Shown: positions 1 to 7,484, counted from the stretch's first letter. The stretch: 11,003 nt of DNA from Parafilimonas sp. (GCA_025927795.1 JAICKT010000131.1:1-11003), one strand, 5' to 3'. Numbers and translations: made by a program. The notes: generated by a model not told the origin, from the sequence alone.

Positions 1-1
1 A

Positions 2-664
2 TTAATGATAGCAATTATTATCGCCGGCATTGTTATAAGAACCAAAAGAATTAAGCAGTTGCAAAACATGCGCAACAGCATTGCAGATGATTTGCATGAT
101 GATATCGGCTCAGCATTAAGCAGCATTAATATTATGAGCGAACTGGCGAAAAGTGAACCGCCGAAAGCCAAATACCTGTTGACTTCTATTGGAGAAAGCA
201 CAACCATTATACAGGAAAATATGAGTGATATTGTGTGGACGATTAAAGCAGGCAATGACCGTTTTGAAAATGTGTTGCAACGTATGAACCAGTTTGCTTT
301 TGAAATACTTGATGCAAAAAATATAACCCTTGATTTTAAAAGTGATACATCACTTGCTGCGATGCGCTTAAGTATGGAACAGCGCAAAAATTTTTATTTA
401 TTTTTTAAAGAAGTAATAAATAATACGGCAAAACATTCAGGTGCGAAAAATGTATTTGTATGCATTTCACAAAAAGAACATTATATAGAAATGATTATAA
501 AAGATGACGGTAATGGCTTTAATACTGCAAATGAATTTAATGGAAACGGAATGAGCAGTTTAAAAAAACGTGCATCAGAATTAAATGCGCAGTTTAATAT
601 TACATCACAAATAAATACCGGAACAAGAGTGCAGCTTAAATTTAAAATCCATAAAATATATTGA
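2..664 (+). CDS. Sensor histidine kinase, HisKA_3/NreB type (5' truncated by window edge)
   Basis: This is the C-terminal part of a membrane histidine kinase that would phosphorylate a NarL-type response regulator. The frame is open to the window edge, and the first ATG (position 5) lies inside a hydrophobic segment matching the transmembrane helix of the complete paralogue at 2035-3789, so the real start is outside. Counting from that ATG, the phospho-acceptor histidine is H31 in DLHDDIGS. The HATPase_c part has the N box (E136, N139, N140), the G1 box DDGNG (167-171) and the G2 box GNG (180-182), so the catalytic residues look intact. Over 200 ungapped residues about 149 match the paralogue. 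The segment after the dimerisation helices reads TIKAGND where the paralogue has the more usual AVNPKND. No response regulator follows directly, so it may use the one at 3847 or one upstream of the window. Periplasmic TPRs are inferred from the paralogue, not seen. Confidence 0.93.
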   Translation, partial: LMIAIIIAGIVIRTKRIKQLQNMRNSIADDLHDDIGSALSSINIMSELAKSEPPKAKYLLTSIGESTTIIQENMSDIVWTIKAGNDRFENVLQRMNQFAFEILDAKNITLDFKSDTSLAAMRLSMEQRKNFYLFFKEVINNTAKHSGAKNVFVCISQKEHYIEMIIKDDGNGFNTANEFNGNGMSSLKKRASELNAQFNITSQINTGTRVQLKFKIHKIY

Positions 665-779
665 TTCTTTCAGAGCCCGGAAAAAATTTTAGCCCTGCCT
701 GCAAAAGGCAAATTTATAAAGCAGTTGCTTCAGCATATACTATTAGTGATACAATGAGCTCCTATATTGTTTGCGGTAA

Positions 780-799
780 AATCACCAGTTCAGGTGATT
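780..799. promoter_or_regulatory. Inverted repeat AATCACC-N6-GGTGATT, candidate operator
   Basis: A perfect 7-bp inverted repeat with a 6-bp spacer lies 51 bp before the start codon of the small exported protein at 851. Its right end overlaps the TTG of the promoter-like match at 798-828, which is where a regulator would affect polymerase binding. The same core, AATCAC-N7-GGTGAT, recurs at 3780-3798 upstream of the response regulator. The sequence could also fold as an RNA hairpin. The operator role is inference. Confidence 0.45.
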
Positions 800-828
800 G
801 ACTGCTGTTAACACTCACGCTAATTTTA
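798..828 (+). promoter_or_regulatory. Candidate Bacteroidota promoter for the small exported-protein pair
   Basis: TTG (798-800), a 20-bp spacer and TAATTTTA (821-828) match the Bacteroidota housekeeping consensus TTG-N17-23-TAnnTTTG at all but the last base. The predicted transcription start is near 835, giving a short leader before the ATG at 851. Partial matches to this consensus are frequent in AT-rich DNA. The correct spacing and position make this the best candidate in the window. Confidence 0.4.
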
Positions 829-850
829 CACCGTACATATATACATCATC

Positions 851-1396
851 ATGAAACAATTTTTCCTTTTATTTATAACGATACTTTTTTGCATCGCATC
901 ATTTGCACAAAATACCGAAGACACTGCTGATGGAAGATTTCATGATGACCTGCTCAATCATCTTGTTGGCAAATGGAATGTTACAGCAATAGCACATGGA
1001 TTCCCCACTACTTCTGTTATAAATGTTAAATGGATACTGAGTCATCAACTGCTGGAATTTCATTTAACCGGCAATGATACCATCCCATGGATAGGTATGC
1101 CGATGGAGTTTGAATATTTTATCGGGTATAATCACCCGCGTAAAAGATATATCATTCATGGTGTAAGTGTATTTGGTTATGACGAGGACGAAGGCTTTTG
1201 GTATGCTTACCGTAACGGCAACGAAATTAAAATATTCCAAACAGCAAATATTACTGCACATTCAGACACGCTTAATATTCAAACATTAACATGGGAACCA
1301 ATATCCAACTCGTGGCACATTCAATCCAGACCACAAATTGCAGGAAAGGAGGGTGAAATTTTTCTTGATATGAAACTTACTGCAGTAAAACAATAG
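851..1396 (+). CDS. Small exported lipocalin-like protein (DUF1579-like), copy 1
   Basis: This 181-residue protein has a signal peptide (about residues 1-20, ending S-F-A-Q), so it is exported to the periplasm or surface. The mature part begins with an acidic stretch (NTEDTADGRF), followed by LVGKW (38-42). A beta-rich pattern with GYN..RKRY and a late TWEP motif resembles the DUF1579 or lipocalin-like barrel; this assignment is by eye and the fold is an inference. The ligand is unknown. It forms a tandem pair with the gene at 1433, 36 bp downstream, and sits between two paralogous kinases. Residues 18-49 match the second copy at 31 of 32 positions, and the rest at only roughly a third. A promoter-like match and an inverted repeat lie directly upstream, so this is probably the first gene of its transcript. 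Sensor accessory protein or kinase target are both possible. Confidence 0.85.
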   Translation: MKQFFLLFITILFCIASFAQNTEDTADGRFHDDLLNHLVGKWNVTAIAHGFPTTSVINVKWILSHQLLEFHLTGNDTIPWIGMPMEFEYFIGYNHPRKRYIIHGVSVFGYDEDEGFWYAYRNGNEIKIFQTANITAHSDTLNIQTLTWEPISNSWHIQSRPQIAGKEGEIFLDMKLTAVKQ

Positions 1397-1419
1397 CAGC
1401 AAAATTTTTCATGTATATA

Positions 1420-1431
1420 TTAAGCGCTTAA
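1420..1431. repeat. 12-bp perfect palindrome TTAAGCGCTTAA before the second paralogue
   Basis: A perfect 12-bp palindrome ends one base before the ATG at 1433, within the 36-bp gap between the two small exported-protein genes. At that place it could be a protein-binding site or could affect translation initiation. It may also be chance in AT-rich flanking DNA. No function is claimed. Confidence 0.4.
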
Positions 1432-1432
1432 A

Positions 1433-1972
1433 ATGAAACACACTTACTTTTTAATCATTGCAGCATTTATTACAACTGCAGCATTTGCACAAAATACTGA
1501 AGACACTGCAGATGGACGTTTTCACGATGACCTTCTCAATCATCTTGTTGGCAAATGGAATGTTACGGCAACAGCGCATGATGAAAAATTCACATTACAC
1601 TTAGAGGCTGACTGGGTTATGAACCATCAATATCTGCATATTCACTTTAAAAGCCATGAAGTAGTTCCATGGTTGAAAGTACCATTTGAGGGGGAATTCT
1701 TTTTTGGATATAACCAGGAGAACAAACGCTATACAGTTCATGAAATGACTGTACATGGCGACGATGGACCGTACGAAGGTTTTTGTTATGCTTATAAAAC
1801 AGGTAATGAATTTAAATTAATGAAAAAACATGCCGGCTCAGACGATATAACTGTACAACGGTTCACCTGGGAACCACAGTCAAAATCATGGGATATTAAC
1901 ATGCATGTGTTGGTAAACGGAAAAGAAGGAGAGTCTTTGGTAGACATGAAGTTGGTCACTTCAAAAAATTAG
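1433..1972 (+). CDS. Small exported lipocalin-like protein (DUF1579-like), copy 2
   Basis: This 179-residue tandem paralogue of the preceding gene has its own signal peptide (about 1-20, ending A-F-A-Q), which differs from copy 1 up to residue 17. Residues 18-46 are then identical to copy 1. Shared landmarks further on are LVGKWNV, VPW, GYN..NKRY, the EGF.YAY.GNE block, TWEP and the final GKEGE..DMKL. These fit one beta-barrel domain of DUF1579 or lipocalin type, assigned by eye. The DNA of residues 18-49 is about 91% identical between copies (9 differences in 96 bases), much higher than the remainder. It is probably co-transcribed with copy 1; the next gene, a kinase, starts 62 bp after its stop. 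Ligand and partner are unknown. Confidence 0.85.
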   Translation: MKHTYFLIIAAFITTAAFAQNTEDTADGRFHDDLLNHLVGKWNVTATAHDEKFTLHLEADWVMNHQYLHIHFKSHEVVPWLKVPFEGEFFFGYNQENKRYTVHEMTVHGDDGPYEGFCYAYKTGNEFKLMKKHAGSDDITVQRFTWEPQSKSWDINMHVLVNGKEGESLVDMKLVTSKN

Positions 1973-2034
1973 CAAAGCAAAAAAAGCATAATAAAACATA
2001 GCAGCCGGGTAAAATTTTATCAATAAATTTATAC

Positions 2035-3789
2035 GTGAAACCAGCAGTCAAAACAATATGCCTCTTCTTCTTCCTCGTGCTGCTGTCCTGTTTTGCATAT
2101 ACTCAAACTTCATGGATTGATTCCATGACAAAAGCTGTTGTTAAACAAAAAGAAGATACCAATAAAATATGGGCACTCAGAAACATAAGTGACTATTATG
2201 CATTTAACGCTCCAGATTCCGGAATAATGTATGCAAAACAGGCTTTAGCCCTTGCAGAAAAGTTACAATTCGATAAAGGGATATTCTGGTCAATTCAATC
2301 ATTAGACCACTCATTATATATAACAGGTAATTATACATTAGAACTTGATTTTGCACTCAGAGCTCTTCCTCTTGCTAAAAAATTAAATGACAATTATGCA
2401 CTTGGCTGGAGTAACGGTATGCTCGCAGACAGTTATCTAAATCTCGGTGATTATAACACTGCCATGCCATACATACGTGTGATTTTAAAAAATATAGAAC
2501 ATTATTATCCAGATGAATTGTTTTCAGGCTATGCAGTAATAGTATCAGTTTATGTTGGGCTGCATAAGTATGATTCGGCATTGATATGTGCTAAAAAAAG
2601 TCTTGTACTACTTAAAGCTGATTCAATGCTTTATAATGGCAACAGCGATGACAGTAAATACGGAAAGGGACAGGTATATCTTTATTTGGGTGAAGCTTTT
2701 GAAGCAACTGCTAATTATGATTCAGCTTTATTTTATTACCGGTTAAGTATTCCTCTCAGCAATGATATCCAAACAAAAATATTTAAGATTGACGCATGGA
2801 ATGGCATAGCAAAATCTTTTAAAGAAAAGGCGTATTCTGATTCTGCAATCTGGTATGCAAAAAAAGTTTTAGCTGATAAAATAACCAATTCTTACCCTGC
2901 AGGAAAATCGAAAGCCGCTAACCTGCTGGCAGATATTTATCAGGCGAACAACAATACCGACAGCAGCTTAAAATATTTACGCATAGTAGTTAATTTGAAA
3001 GACAGCATTTACAATCGTGAAAAAACTACTGCGTTTCAAAACAGCCTGCTTAAAGAAAAAGAAAAACAAAATGCAATAGAGGCAGCCACATCCAAATTGC
3101 AAAATCAGTACAGGATGTATTTGTTGATTGCGTTGTTTGTTATTGCTATCGTTACTACAGTCATCGTAGTACGAAACAGGAGAATTAAACAACTGCAAAA
3201 AATGCGCAACAGCATTGCAGATGATTTGCATGATGATATTGGTTCTGCATTAAGCAGCATTAATATCATGAGTGAACTGGCAAAACAAAAATCGCCGGAA
3301 GCCGCGCCACTGCTGTCTTCTATTGGTGAAAGCACAAACTCGATACAGGAAAACATGAGTGATATTATTTGGGCTGTTAATCCTAAAAATGACCGTCTTG
3401 AAAATGTAGTGCAGCGCATGAACCTGTTTGCATCTGAAATACTGGAAGCAAAAAATATAGCGCTTGATTTTGCAGATACAACATTGTTGGCTGCACTTAA
3501 ATTAACGATGGAGCAGCGTAAAAACTTTTATTTATTTTTTAAAGAAGCTATTAACAATGCAGCAAAATATTCTGACGCGAAAAAAGTAGAAGTATGCATT
3601 GTTCAAAAAGACCATAGCATTGAAATGAATATAAACGATGATGGAAAAGGTTTTGATACTGCTAAAATTTTTAATGGCAATGGAATGAGCAGTTTAAAAA
3701 AACGAGCCGCCGAATTGAATGGTGATTTTAAAATTACATCCTGCATTAATAAGGGAACTGATGTGCAGCTTAAATTTAAAATCACATAA
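2035..3789 (+). CDS. TPR-containing sensor histidine kinase, HisKA_3/NreB type
   Basis: This 584-residue sensor kinase autophosphorylates on histidine and passes phosphate to a NarL-type regulator, most likely the product of the next gene (57 bp downstream). Domains in order are a signal peptide (about 1-24), TPR-like helical repeats (about 45-325) placed in the periplasm by the topology, a charged coiled-coil stretch (330-358), one transmembrane helix (361-379), HisKA_3 with H399 in DLHDDIGS, and HATPase_c with N box E504/N507/N508, G1 DDGKG (535-539) and G2 GNG (548-550). The NPKND motif (449-453) after the dimerisation helices is typical of the family. The start is GTG. No in-frame ATG precedes it before a stop at 1999, and the next in-frame Met (residue 31) would lose the signal peptide. 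The kinase half is about 74% identical to the truncated gene at the left edge. The signal is unknown. Confidence 0.93.
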   Translation: MKPAVKTICLFFFLVLLSCFAYTQTSWIDSMTKAVVKQKEDTNKIWALRNISDYYAFNAPDSGIMYAKQALALAEKLQFDKGIFWSIQSLDHSLYITGNYTLELDFALRALPLAKKLNDNYALGWSNGMLADSYLNLGDYNTAMPYIRVILKNIEHYYPDELFSGYAVIVSVYVGLHKYDSALICAKKSLVLLKADSMLYNGNSDDSKYGKGQVYLYLGEAFEATANYDSALFYYRLSIPLSNDIQTKIFKIDAWNGIAKSFKEKAYSDSAIWYAKKVLADKITNSYPAGKSKAANLLADIYQANNNTDSSLKYLRIVVNLKDSIYNREKTTAFQNSLLKEKEKQNAIEAATSKLQNQYRMYLLIALFVIAIVTTVIVVRNRRIKQLQKMRNSIADDLHDDIGSALSSINIMSELAKQKSPEAAPLLSSIGESTNSIQENMSDIIWAVNPKNDRLENVVQRMNLFASEILEAKNIALDFADTTLLAALKLTMEQRKNFYLFFKEAINNAAKYSDAKKVEVCIVQKDHSIEMNINDDGKGFDTAKIFNGNGMSSLKKRAAELNGDFKITSCINKGTDVQLKFKIT

Positions 3790-3798
3790 ACCGGTGAT
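3780..3798. promoter_or_regulatory. Second copy of AATCAC-N7-GGTGAT dyad, candidate operator
   Basis: AATCAC, seven bases and GGTGAT span the end of the kinase gene and its stop codon, beginning 67 bp before the response-regulator ATG at 3847. The motif at 780-798 has the same 12 bases with the same spacing and begins 71 bp before its downstream ATG. The right arm overlaps a second small dyad, TGATG-TGT-CATCA (3795-3807), so alternative hairpins in RNA are also possible. No good promoter consensus was found next to it. Confidence 0.4.
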
Positions 3799-3846
3799 GT
3801 GTCATCAATCATAAGAATCTTTCTTTATTCAAATGCATAACCACAC

Positions 3847-4485
3847 ATGGAAATAAAAGTAGCCATATTTGAAGACAACAAAAAGCTTCGGGAAAGCCTG
3901 GAGCAACTCGTTAATAATGCAGAAGACATGTATTGTTGCGGAGCGTTTCCTGATGCTAATAAACTGATGCGTAATATGCAGATGGCTAACCCTGATGTGG
4001 TGATGATGGATATAAACATGCCTGGCATTTCAGGCATCGAAGCAGTGCAGCAAATCAAAGAAAAATATCCTGACGTGCAGATATTAATGCAAACGGTGTT
4101 TGAAGAAAACGATAAAATATTTGCGGCGATTTGTGCAGGCGCCTCCGGTTATATGCTGAAGAAAACAGCGCCGCAAAAAATGATTGAAGCGATACGCGAA
4201 ACTTATAATGGTGCCGCGCCTATGACAGCTTCAGTTGCAGTGAAAGTGCTGCAAATGTTCAGGTCGCAATCTTCCAACGACAAAAAAGAATACATAGATT
4301 TATCAGACCGAGAAAAAGAAATACTGGCTTTACTTGTAAAAGGTAAATCGTACAAAACCATTGCTGCCGAATGTTTCGTTTCTGTTGACACGGTGAAAAC
4401 GCATGTGCGGCATATTTATGAGAAGCTGCATGTGCATTCTAAAAGTGAAGCGGTGGCAAAAGCTATTCATCAAAAGCTTGTATAG
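3847..4485 (+). CDS. NarL/FixJ-family response regulator (REC-LuxR HTH)
   Basis: This 212-residue transcription regulator has an N-terminal receiver domain (about 3-120). The acidic pocket is E9/D10, the phospho-acceptor is D55 (MMDINMPG), the switch threonine is T83, and the conserved lysine is K105 in GYMLKK. A C-terminal LuxR/GerE helix-turn-helix spans about 150-210: LSDREKEIL, then KGKSYKTIA, then the recognition helix region SVDTVKTHVRHIY. All key residues are present, so it should be phosphorylated and bind DNA as a dimer. It lies 57 bp after the HisKA_3 kinase gene, the usual pairing for this kinase class. The paralogous truncated kinase may share it. NarL-type regulators commonly bind inverted repeats, so the AATCAC-N7-GGTGAT dyads at 780 and 3780 are reasonable but unproven targets. 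Genes on the opposite strand converge on its end. Confidence 0.95.
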   Translation: MEIKVAIFEDNKKLRESLEQLVNNAEDMYCCGAFPDANKLMRNMQMANPDVVMMDINMPGISGIEAVQQIKEKYPDVQILMQTVFEENDKIFAAICAGASGYMLKKTAPQKMIEAIRETYNGAAPMTASVAVKVLQMFRSQSSNDKKEYIDLSDREKEILALLVKGKSYKTIAAECFVSVDTVKTHVRHIYEKLHVHSKSEAVAKAIHQKLV

Positions 4486-4584
4486 TGCAGGATTGATTAT
4501 ATATCACTGGTCACATTTCTCTGCATGCTTTTGGTCAGCAAAATCATGTATTAAGTGATTTACTGGCGTAATCATCCCAATTTA

Positions 4585-5334
4585 TTACGTCATCAGTCTT
4601 TTTATAAAATCATCTTTACGTCTTGTAGAAACTTCAACTTCAGCACCGTCTTTCATAGTTACAAAACCGCCTTTGCCTTTATTATAAGAATTTATGTAAG
4701 CAAGATTTATTAAGTGCGAATTATGTACACGGTAAAAATTATAATCTTTTAAAAGCTCTTCAAATTCTTTAAGTGTTTTTGCAACAAGCAGCTTTTGTTT
4801 ATCTTTTAAAAATAGTGTTGTATAATTTATGTTGCTTTCACAGCGTATGATATCATCTGTCTGCAATAAAACGAAACCTGTAAGAACAGGCACACAAATT
4901 CTTTTTGAAGCACTCTTTATATTTTTCAGGTTGTGAAATAACGCATCAAACTTTTGCGACATTTCTTTTTGCGAAAATTTTTCATTCAGCTTTTTTATTG
5001 ATGCCTGCAATTCATCTGTATTAACCGGCTTTAATAAATAATCAATAGCACTGAACTTAAACGCCTGCACAGCATACTTATCATAAGCCGTAGTAAAAAT
5101 TACTTCGAAATTTATTTCAGGAACTTGTTTTAAAAAATCGAATCCCGTTTTATCTTTTATTTCAACATCAAGAAATACTAAATCTGGTTTAACTTTTTTT
5201 ACTGCTGTTAAACCATCTTCTACAGATTGAAATGAACCGAATAATTGTACACTATCACTGCAATAATTTGTAAGCAGGTTTTCAAGCCTGTTTATACAAT
5301 GTTGTTCATCATCTATAATTAACGTTTTAGTCAT
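4585..5334 (-). CDS. LytTR-family response regulator
   Basis: This 249-residue two-component regulator has a receiver domain (about 3-118) with D8/D9, phospho-acceptor D56 (LVFLDVEIKDKTG), switch threonine T82 (FTTAYD) and K102 (LLKPV). A C-terminal LytTR DNA-binding domain follows (about 145-249), shown by RCESNINYT (164-172), the YRVHNSHLIN block (201-210) and the closing VEVSTRRKDDF (234-243). LytTR domains bind DNA through beta strands, usually at pairs of direct repeats. It is the second gene of an operon; its ATG lies 6 bp after the stop of the LytS-type kinase gene, so the two are almost certainly co-transcribed and a cognate pair. A natural target is the direct repeat at 7485-7519 upstream of the kinase gene. 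It is unrelated to the NarL-type regulator that converges on it. Confidence 0.96.
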   Translation of the reverse strand: MTKTLIIDDEQHCINRLENLLTNYCSDSVQLFGSFQSVEDGLTAVKKVKPDLVFLDVEIKDKTGFDFLKQVPEINFEVIFTTAYDKYAVQAFKFSAIDYLLKPVNTDELQASIKKLNEKFSQKEMSQKFDALFHNLKNIKSASKRICVPVLTGFVLLQTDDIIRCESNINYTTLFLKDKQKLLVAKTLKEFEELLKDYNFYRVHNSHLINLAYINSYNKGKGGFVTMKDGAEVEVSTRRKDDFIKRLMT

Positions 5335-5340
5335 ATTTAT

Positions 5341-7434
5341 TTAAAAGCTTACTTCAAGCGGTAATTTTACTTCTGCTCTTACACCATTTTCTCTGCTTAT
5401 AATATTTACAGAAGCATTTGCATTTTTGGTTTTATTAAGTATATCAATTCTCGCTCTAGTAATTTTCATACCTAATGATTTTTTTCCCTCCGCAATAATT
5501 TTTGATTCTTTTATTCCTTTACCATCATCTTCAACTATACAATTTATCATGTTGCCATCTTTTTGTATGAAGATTTTTATTTCTCCGCGTCCATCTTTTT
5601 TTGCAATACCATGCCAGATGCTGTTTTCAACAAATGGTTGTAAAATAAGCGGAGGAATTAATGTATTCTCTTCATCAATACTGTCATCCACTATAATTTG
5701 ATAACTGAATTTATTTTTAAGACGAAAACATTCTAATTGCATATAGAGTTCCAGCGCTTTCAAATCATCTGCCAGTGCTATTTCTTTTTGTTCTGAATTC
5801 TCTAATACCATACGCATAAGCTTTGCAAACTTTGCAGTGAAATCAGATGCGGTTTCCGTTTGATGTTTATCAATATAATCTGCGATGGAGTTTAAGGAAT
5901 TAAAAATAAAATGCGGATTCATTTGTGCACGCAGCGCCTTCATCTCTGTTTCAACAACCTGTGTTTTAAAATCAGCCTCACTTTTTTGTACTAAGGCATC
6001 TTTTCGTTTTTTATAAAAAATAAAACTAATAACAATTGCAGAAAGCAAAATTAAACCGGTAATTATAGAAATGTTTTTTATAAGTTTTTGCTTTGATATT
6101 TCCTGCGATGCGAGCAATTGCTTTTTATCGTTCAGCGTTTTTATTGCAGCTTCTCTTTTATCAAAATCATATTGCATTTCAAGACGGGTGATTGCTTTTT
6201 TCTGGTCATCATTAAAAATAGTATCACGCAAGGCGATTGACTGCTTATAAACATTTAATGCATTTGAAAAAGCTGATTGCTTCTCATAGGTTGAACTAAT
6301 GTCTTCCAGTATTTGAGCCGTTAATAAATATGATTTTGTTTCTTTTGCTAATTGCAATGCCTGTTGCTGGTAATTTAAAGCGGCTGCATAACGGCTTGAT
6401 GGTTTAATTTTCAGCGTGATTAAAAAAGATTCGGGGCAATCTGCCATAAGCTTGGCTTTTTCGTTTAATAGAGAAGCAACATTATATTTATCAGTAAGCA
6501 CTTCATAAATTTTAAGCGCATCATTCATGTTTTTATAAGCCAGCGTATAATTTTTTAGCTTGTTATAAGCAGTTGCAATATTCACAAAATTTCCTGCAAT
6601 ATCTCTTTCATCTTTTATTTCCTCGTTTAACTGTAATGCTTTTTTATAATATTCAAGCGCTTTATCAGCATTGTTTGCATCATCATACAAAACACCAATA
6701 TGTTCGTAATCATGCGCAAGATTTGTTTTGTTTTGAATTTGTTCATCAATATCCAAAGCTCTTTGATAATACATAAATGCTTTTGCTGAATCGAAAAGTG
6801 CATGATACGTCATTCCGATGTTTGATAAAACCATCGCTTCATTTGCTTTTAAATTTAATTGCTGATAAATATTAAGTGCATGCATAAAATTTTTTAATGC
6901 TGATGAATAATCATCAAGCCGCATATAATTATCTGCAATACTGTTGTAGGTATCCGCTTCATCTGAAACAAGATTGAGCTGTTTATATAATTCAAGTGCT
7001 TTCAGTTCATAACTGATTGCCATAACATAATTGCCAATATCAAAATAAACATAAGCCATATTGAAGTATGCATTTGCCGCGCCTTTTTTATAGTTTTCCG
7101 TTAAATGAATATTTACAGCAATTCTGTATAATGATAAAGCCTCGGAATCTTTTCCAAGTTTGTGAAAATTGGTTGCTTTGTTTGAATATGCTCCGGCGAG
7201 TTTGATATTGCTATGTAATTTTTTTGCCAACTCAATTGCTGCATCTGCAGCTTCAACTCCTTTATTTGGTTCTGTGAAACTATATTGATATGCAAGTTTT
7301 TTCAGTAAAAAATATCGAACGGTATCTTCTTCATGATGCGCGTTTAATTCTTTTAATACAGAGTCAATTTCATTTTGGCTGAAACATGGCACTGTAATAA
7401 CCAAAACAAAAATAGCAGTCAGCAGTTTTATCAT
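5341..7434 (-). CDS. TPR-containing LytS/YehU-type sensor histidine kinase
   Basis: This 697-residue kinase is the partner of the LytTR regulator that follows 6 bp downstream. Domains in order are a signal peptide (about 1-19, ending CFSQ), six helical repeats of exactly 40 residues beginning near 81, 121, 161, 201, 241 and 281 (TPR-like), further TPR-like helices to about 402, a coiled coil (about 405-452), a transmembrane helix (455-474), a short second coiled coil, the His_kinase domain (PF06580 type) with H508 in QMNPHFIFNSLN, and HATPase_c with the N box around N604 (QPFVENSIWHG), DDGKG (636-640) and SLGM (653-656). All catalytic motifs are intact. Topology places the TPR array in the periplasm, where it probably senses a protein or peptide signal. 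The start codon (7434-7432) gives a clean signal peptide; an overlapping ATG at 7439 is out of frame and closes after two codons. Confidence 0.95.
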   Translation of the reverse strand: MIKLLTAIFVLVITVPCFSQNEIDSVLKELNAHHEEDTVRYFLLKKLAYQYSFTEPNKGVEAADAAIELAKKLHSNIKLAGAYSNKATNFHKLGKDSEALSLYRIAVNIHLTENYKKGAANAYFNMAYVYFDIGNYVMAISYELKALELYKQLNLVSDEADTYNSIADNYMRLDDYSSALKNFMHALNIYQQLNLKANEAMVLSNIGMTYHALFDSAKAFMYYQRALDIDEQIQNKTNLAHDYEHIGVLYDDANNADKALEYYKKALQLNEEIKDERDIAGNFVNIATAYNKLKNYTLAYKNMNDALKIYEVLTDKYNVASLLNEKAKLMADCPESFLITLKIKPSSRYAAALNYQQQALQLAKETKSYLLTAQILEDISSTYEKQSAFSNALNVYKQSIALRDTIFNDDQKKAITRLEMQYDFDKREAAIKTLNDKKQLLASQEISKQKLIKNISIITGLILLSAIVISFIFYKKRKDALVQKSEADFKTQVVETEMKALRAQMNPHFIFNSLNSIADYIDKHQTETASDFTAKFAKLMRMVLENSEQKEIALADDLKALELYMQLECFRLKNKFSYQIIVDDSIDEENTLIPPLILQPFVENSIWHGIAKKDGRGEIKIFIQKDGNMINCIVEDDGKGIKESKIIAEGKKSLGMKITRARIDILNKTKNANASVNIISRENGVRAEVKLPLEVSF

Positions 7435-7461
7435 ACCATAAATTTAATAAAACAAAACTGT

Positions 7462-7480
7462 AATCAGCTTTCAACTGATT
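7462..7480. promoter_or_regulatory. Inverted repeat AATCAG-N7-CTGATT in divergent promoter region
   Basis: A 6-bp inverted repeat with a 7-bp spacer lies 28 bp upstream of the LytS-type kinase start. A further AATCAGC copy (7516-7522) occurs in the same region. Together with the direct repeats next to it, this makes the gap dense in repeated half-sites. The short arms alone could be chance. Confidence 0.3.
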
Positions 7481-7484
7481 CGCA

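Noticed and set aside
705..719. TGCC-TGCAAAA-GGCA hairpin downstream of the first kinase
   Set aside because: A 4-bp stem without a T-run is expected by chance.
2010..2031. TAAAATTTTA palindrome and TAAATTTA before the GTG-start kinase gene as promoter or operator
   Set aside because: These are simple AT-rich strings. No -33 element lies at the right distance, and the implied transcript would have almost no leader.
2977..3419. Open frames on the minus strand inside the kinase gene
   Set aside because: They overlap a well-supported kinase in the other direction, have no recognisable domain, and are explained by the codon use of the plus-strand gene.
4486..4584. Possible terminator in the 99-bp gap between the convergent regulator genes (TGCT...AGCA near 4528-4543)
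   Set aside because: The stem is only 4 bp and no T-run follows. I see no supported element in this gap.
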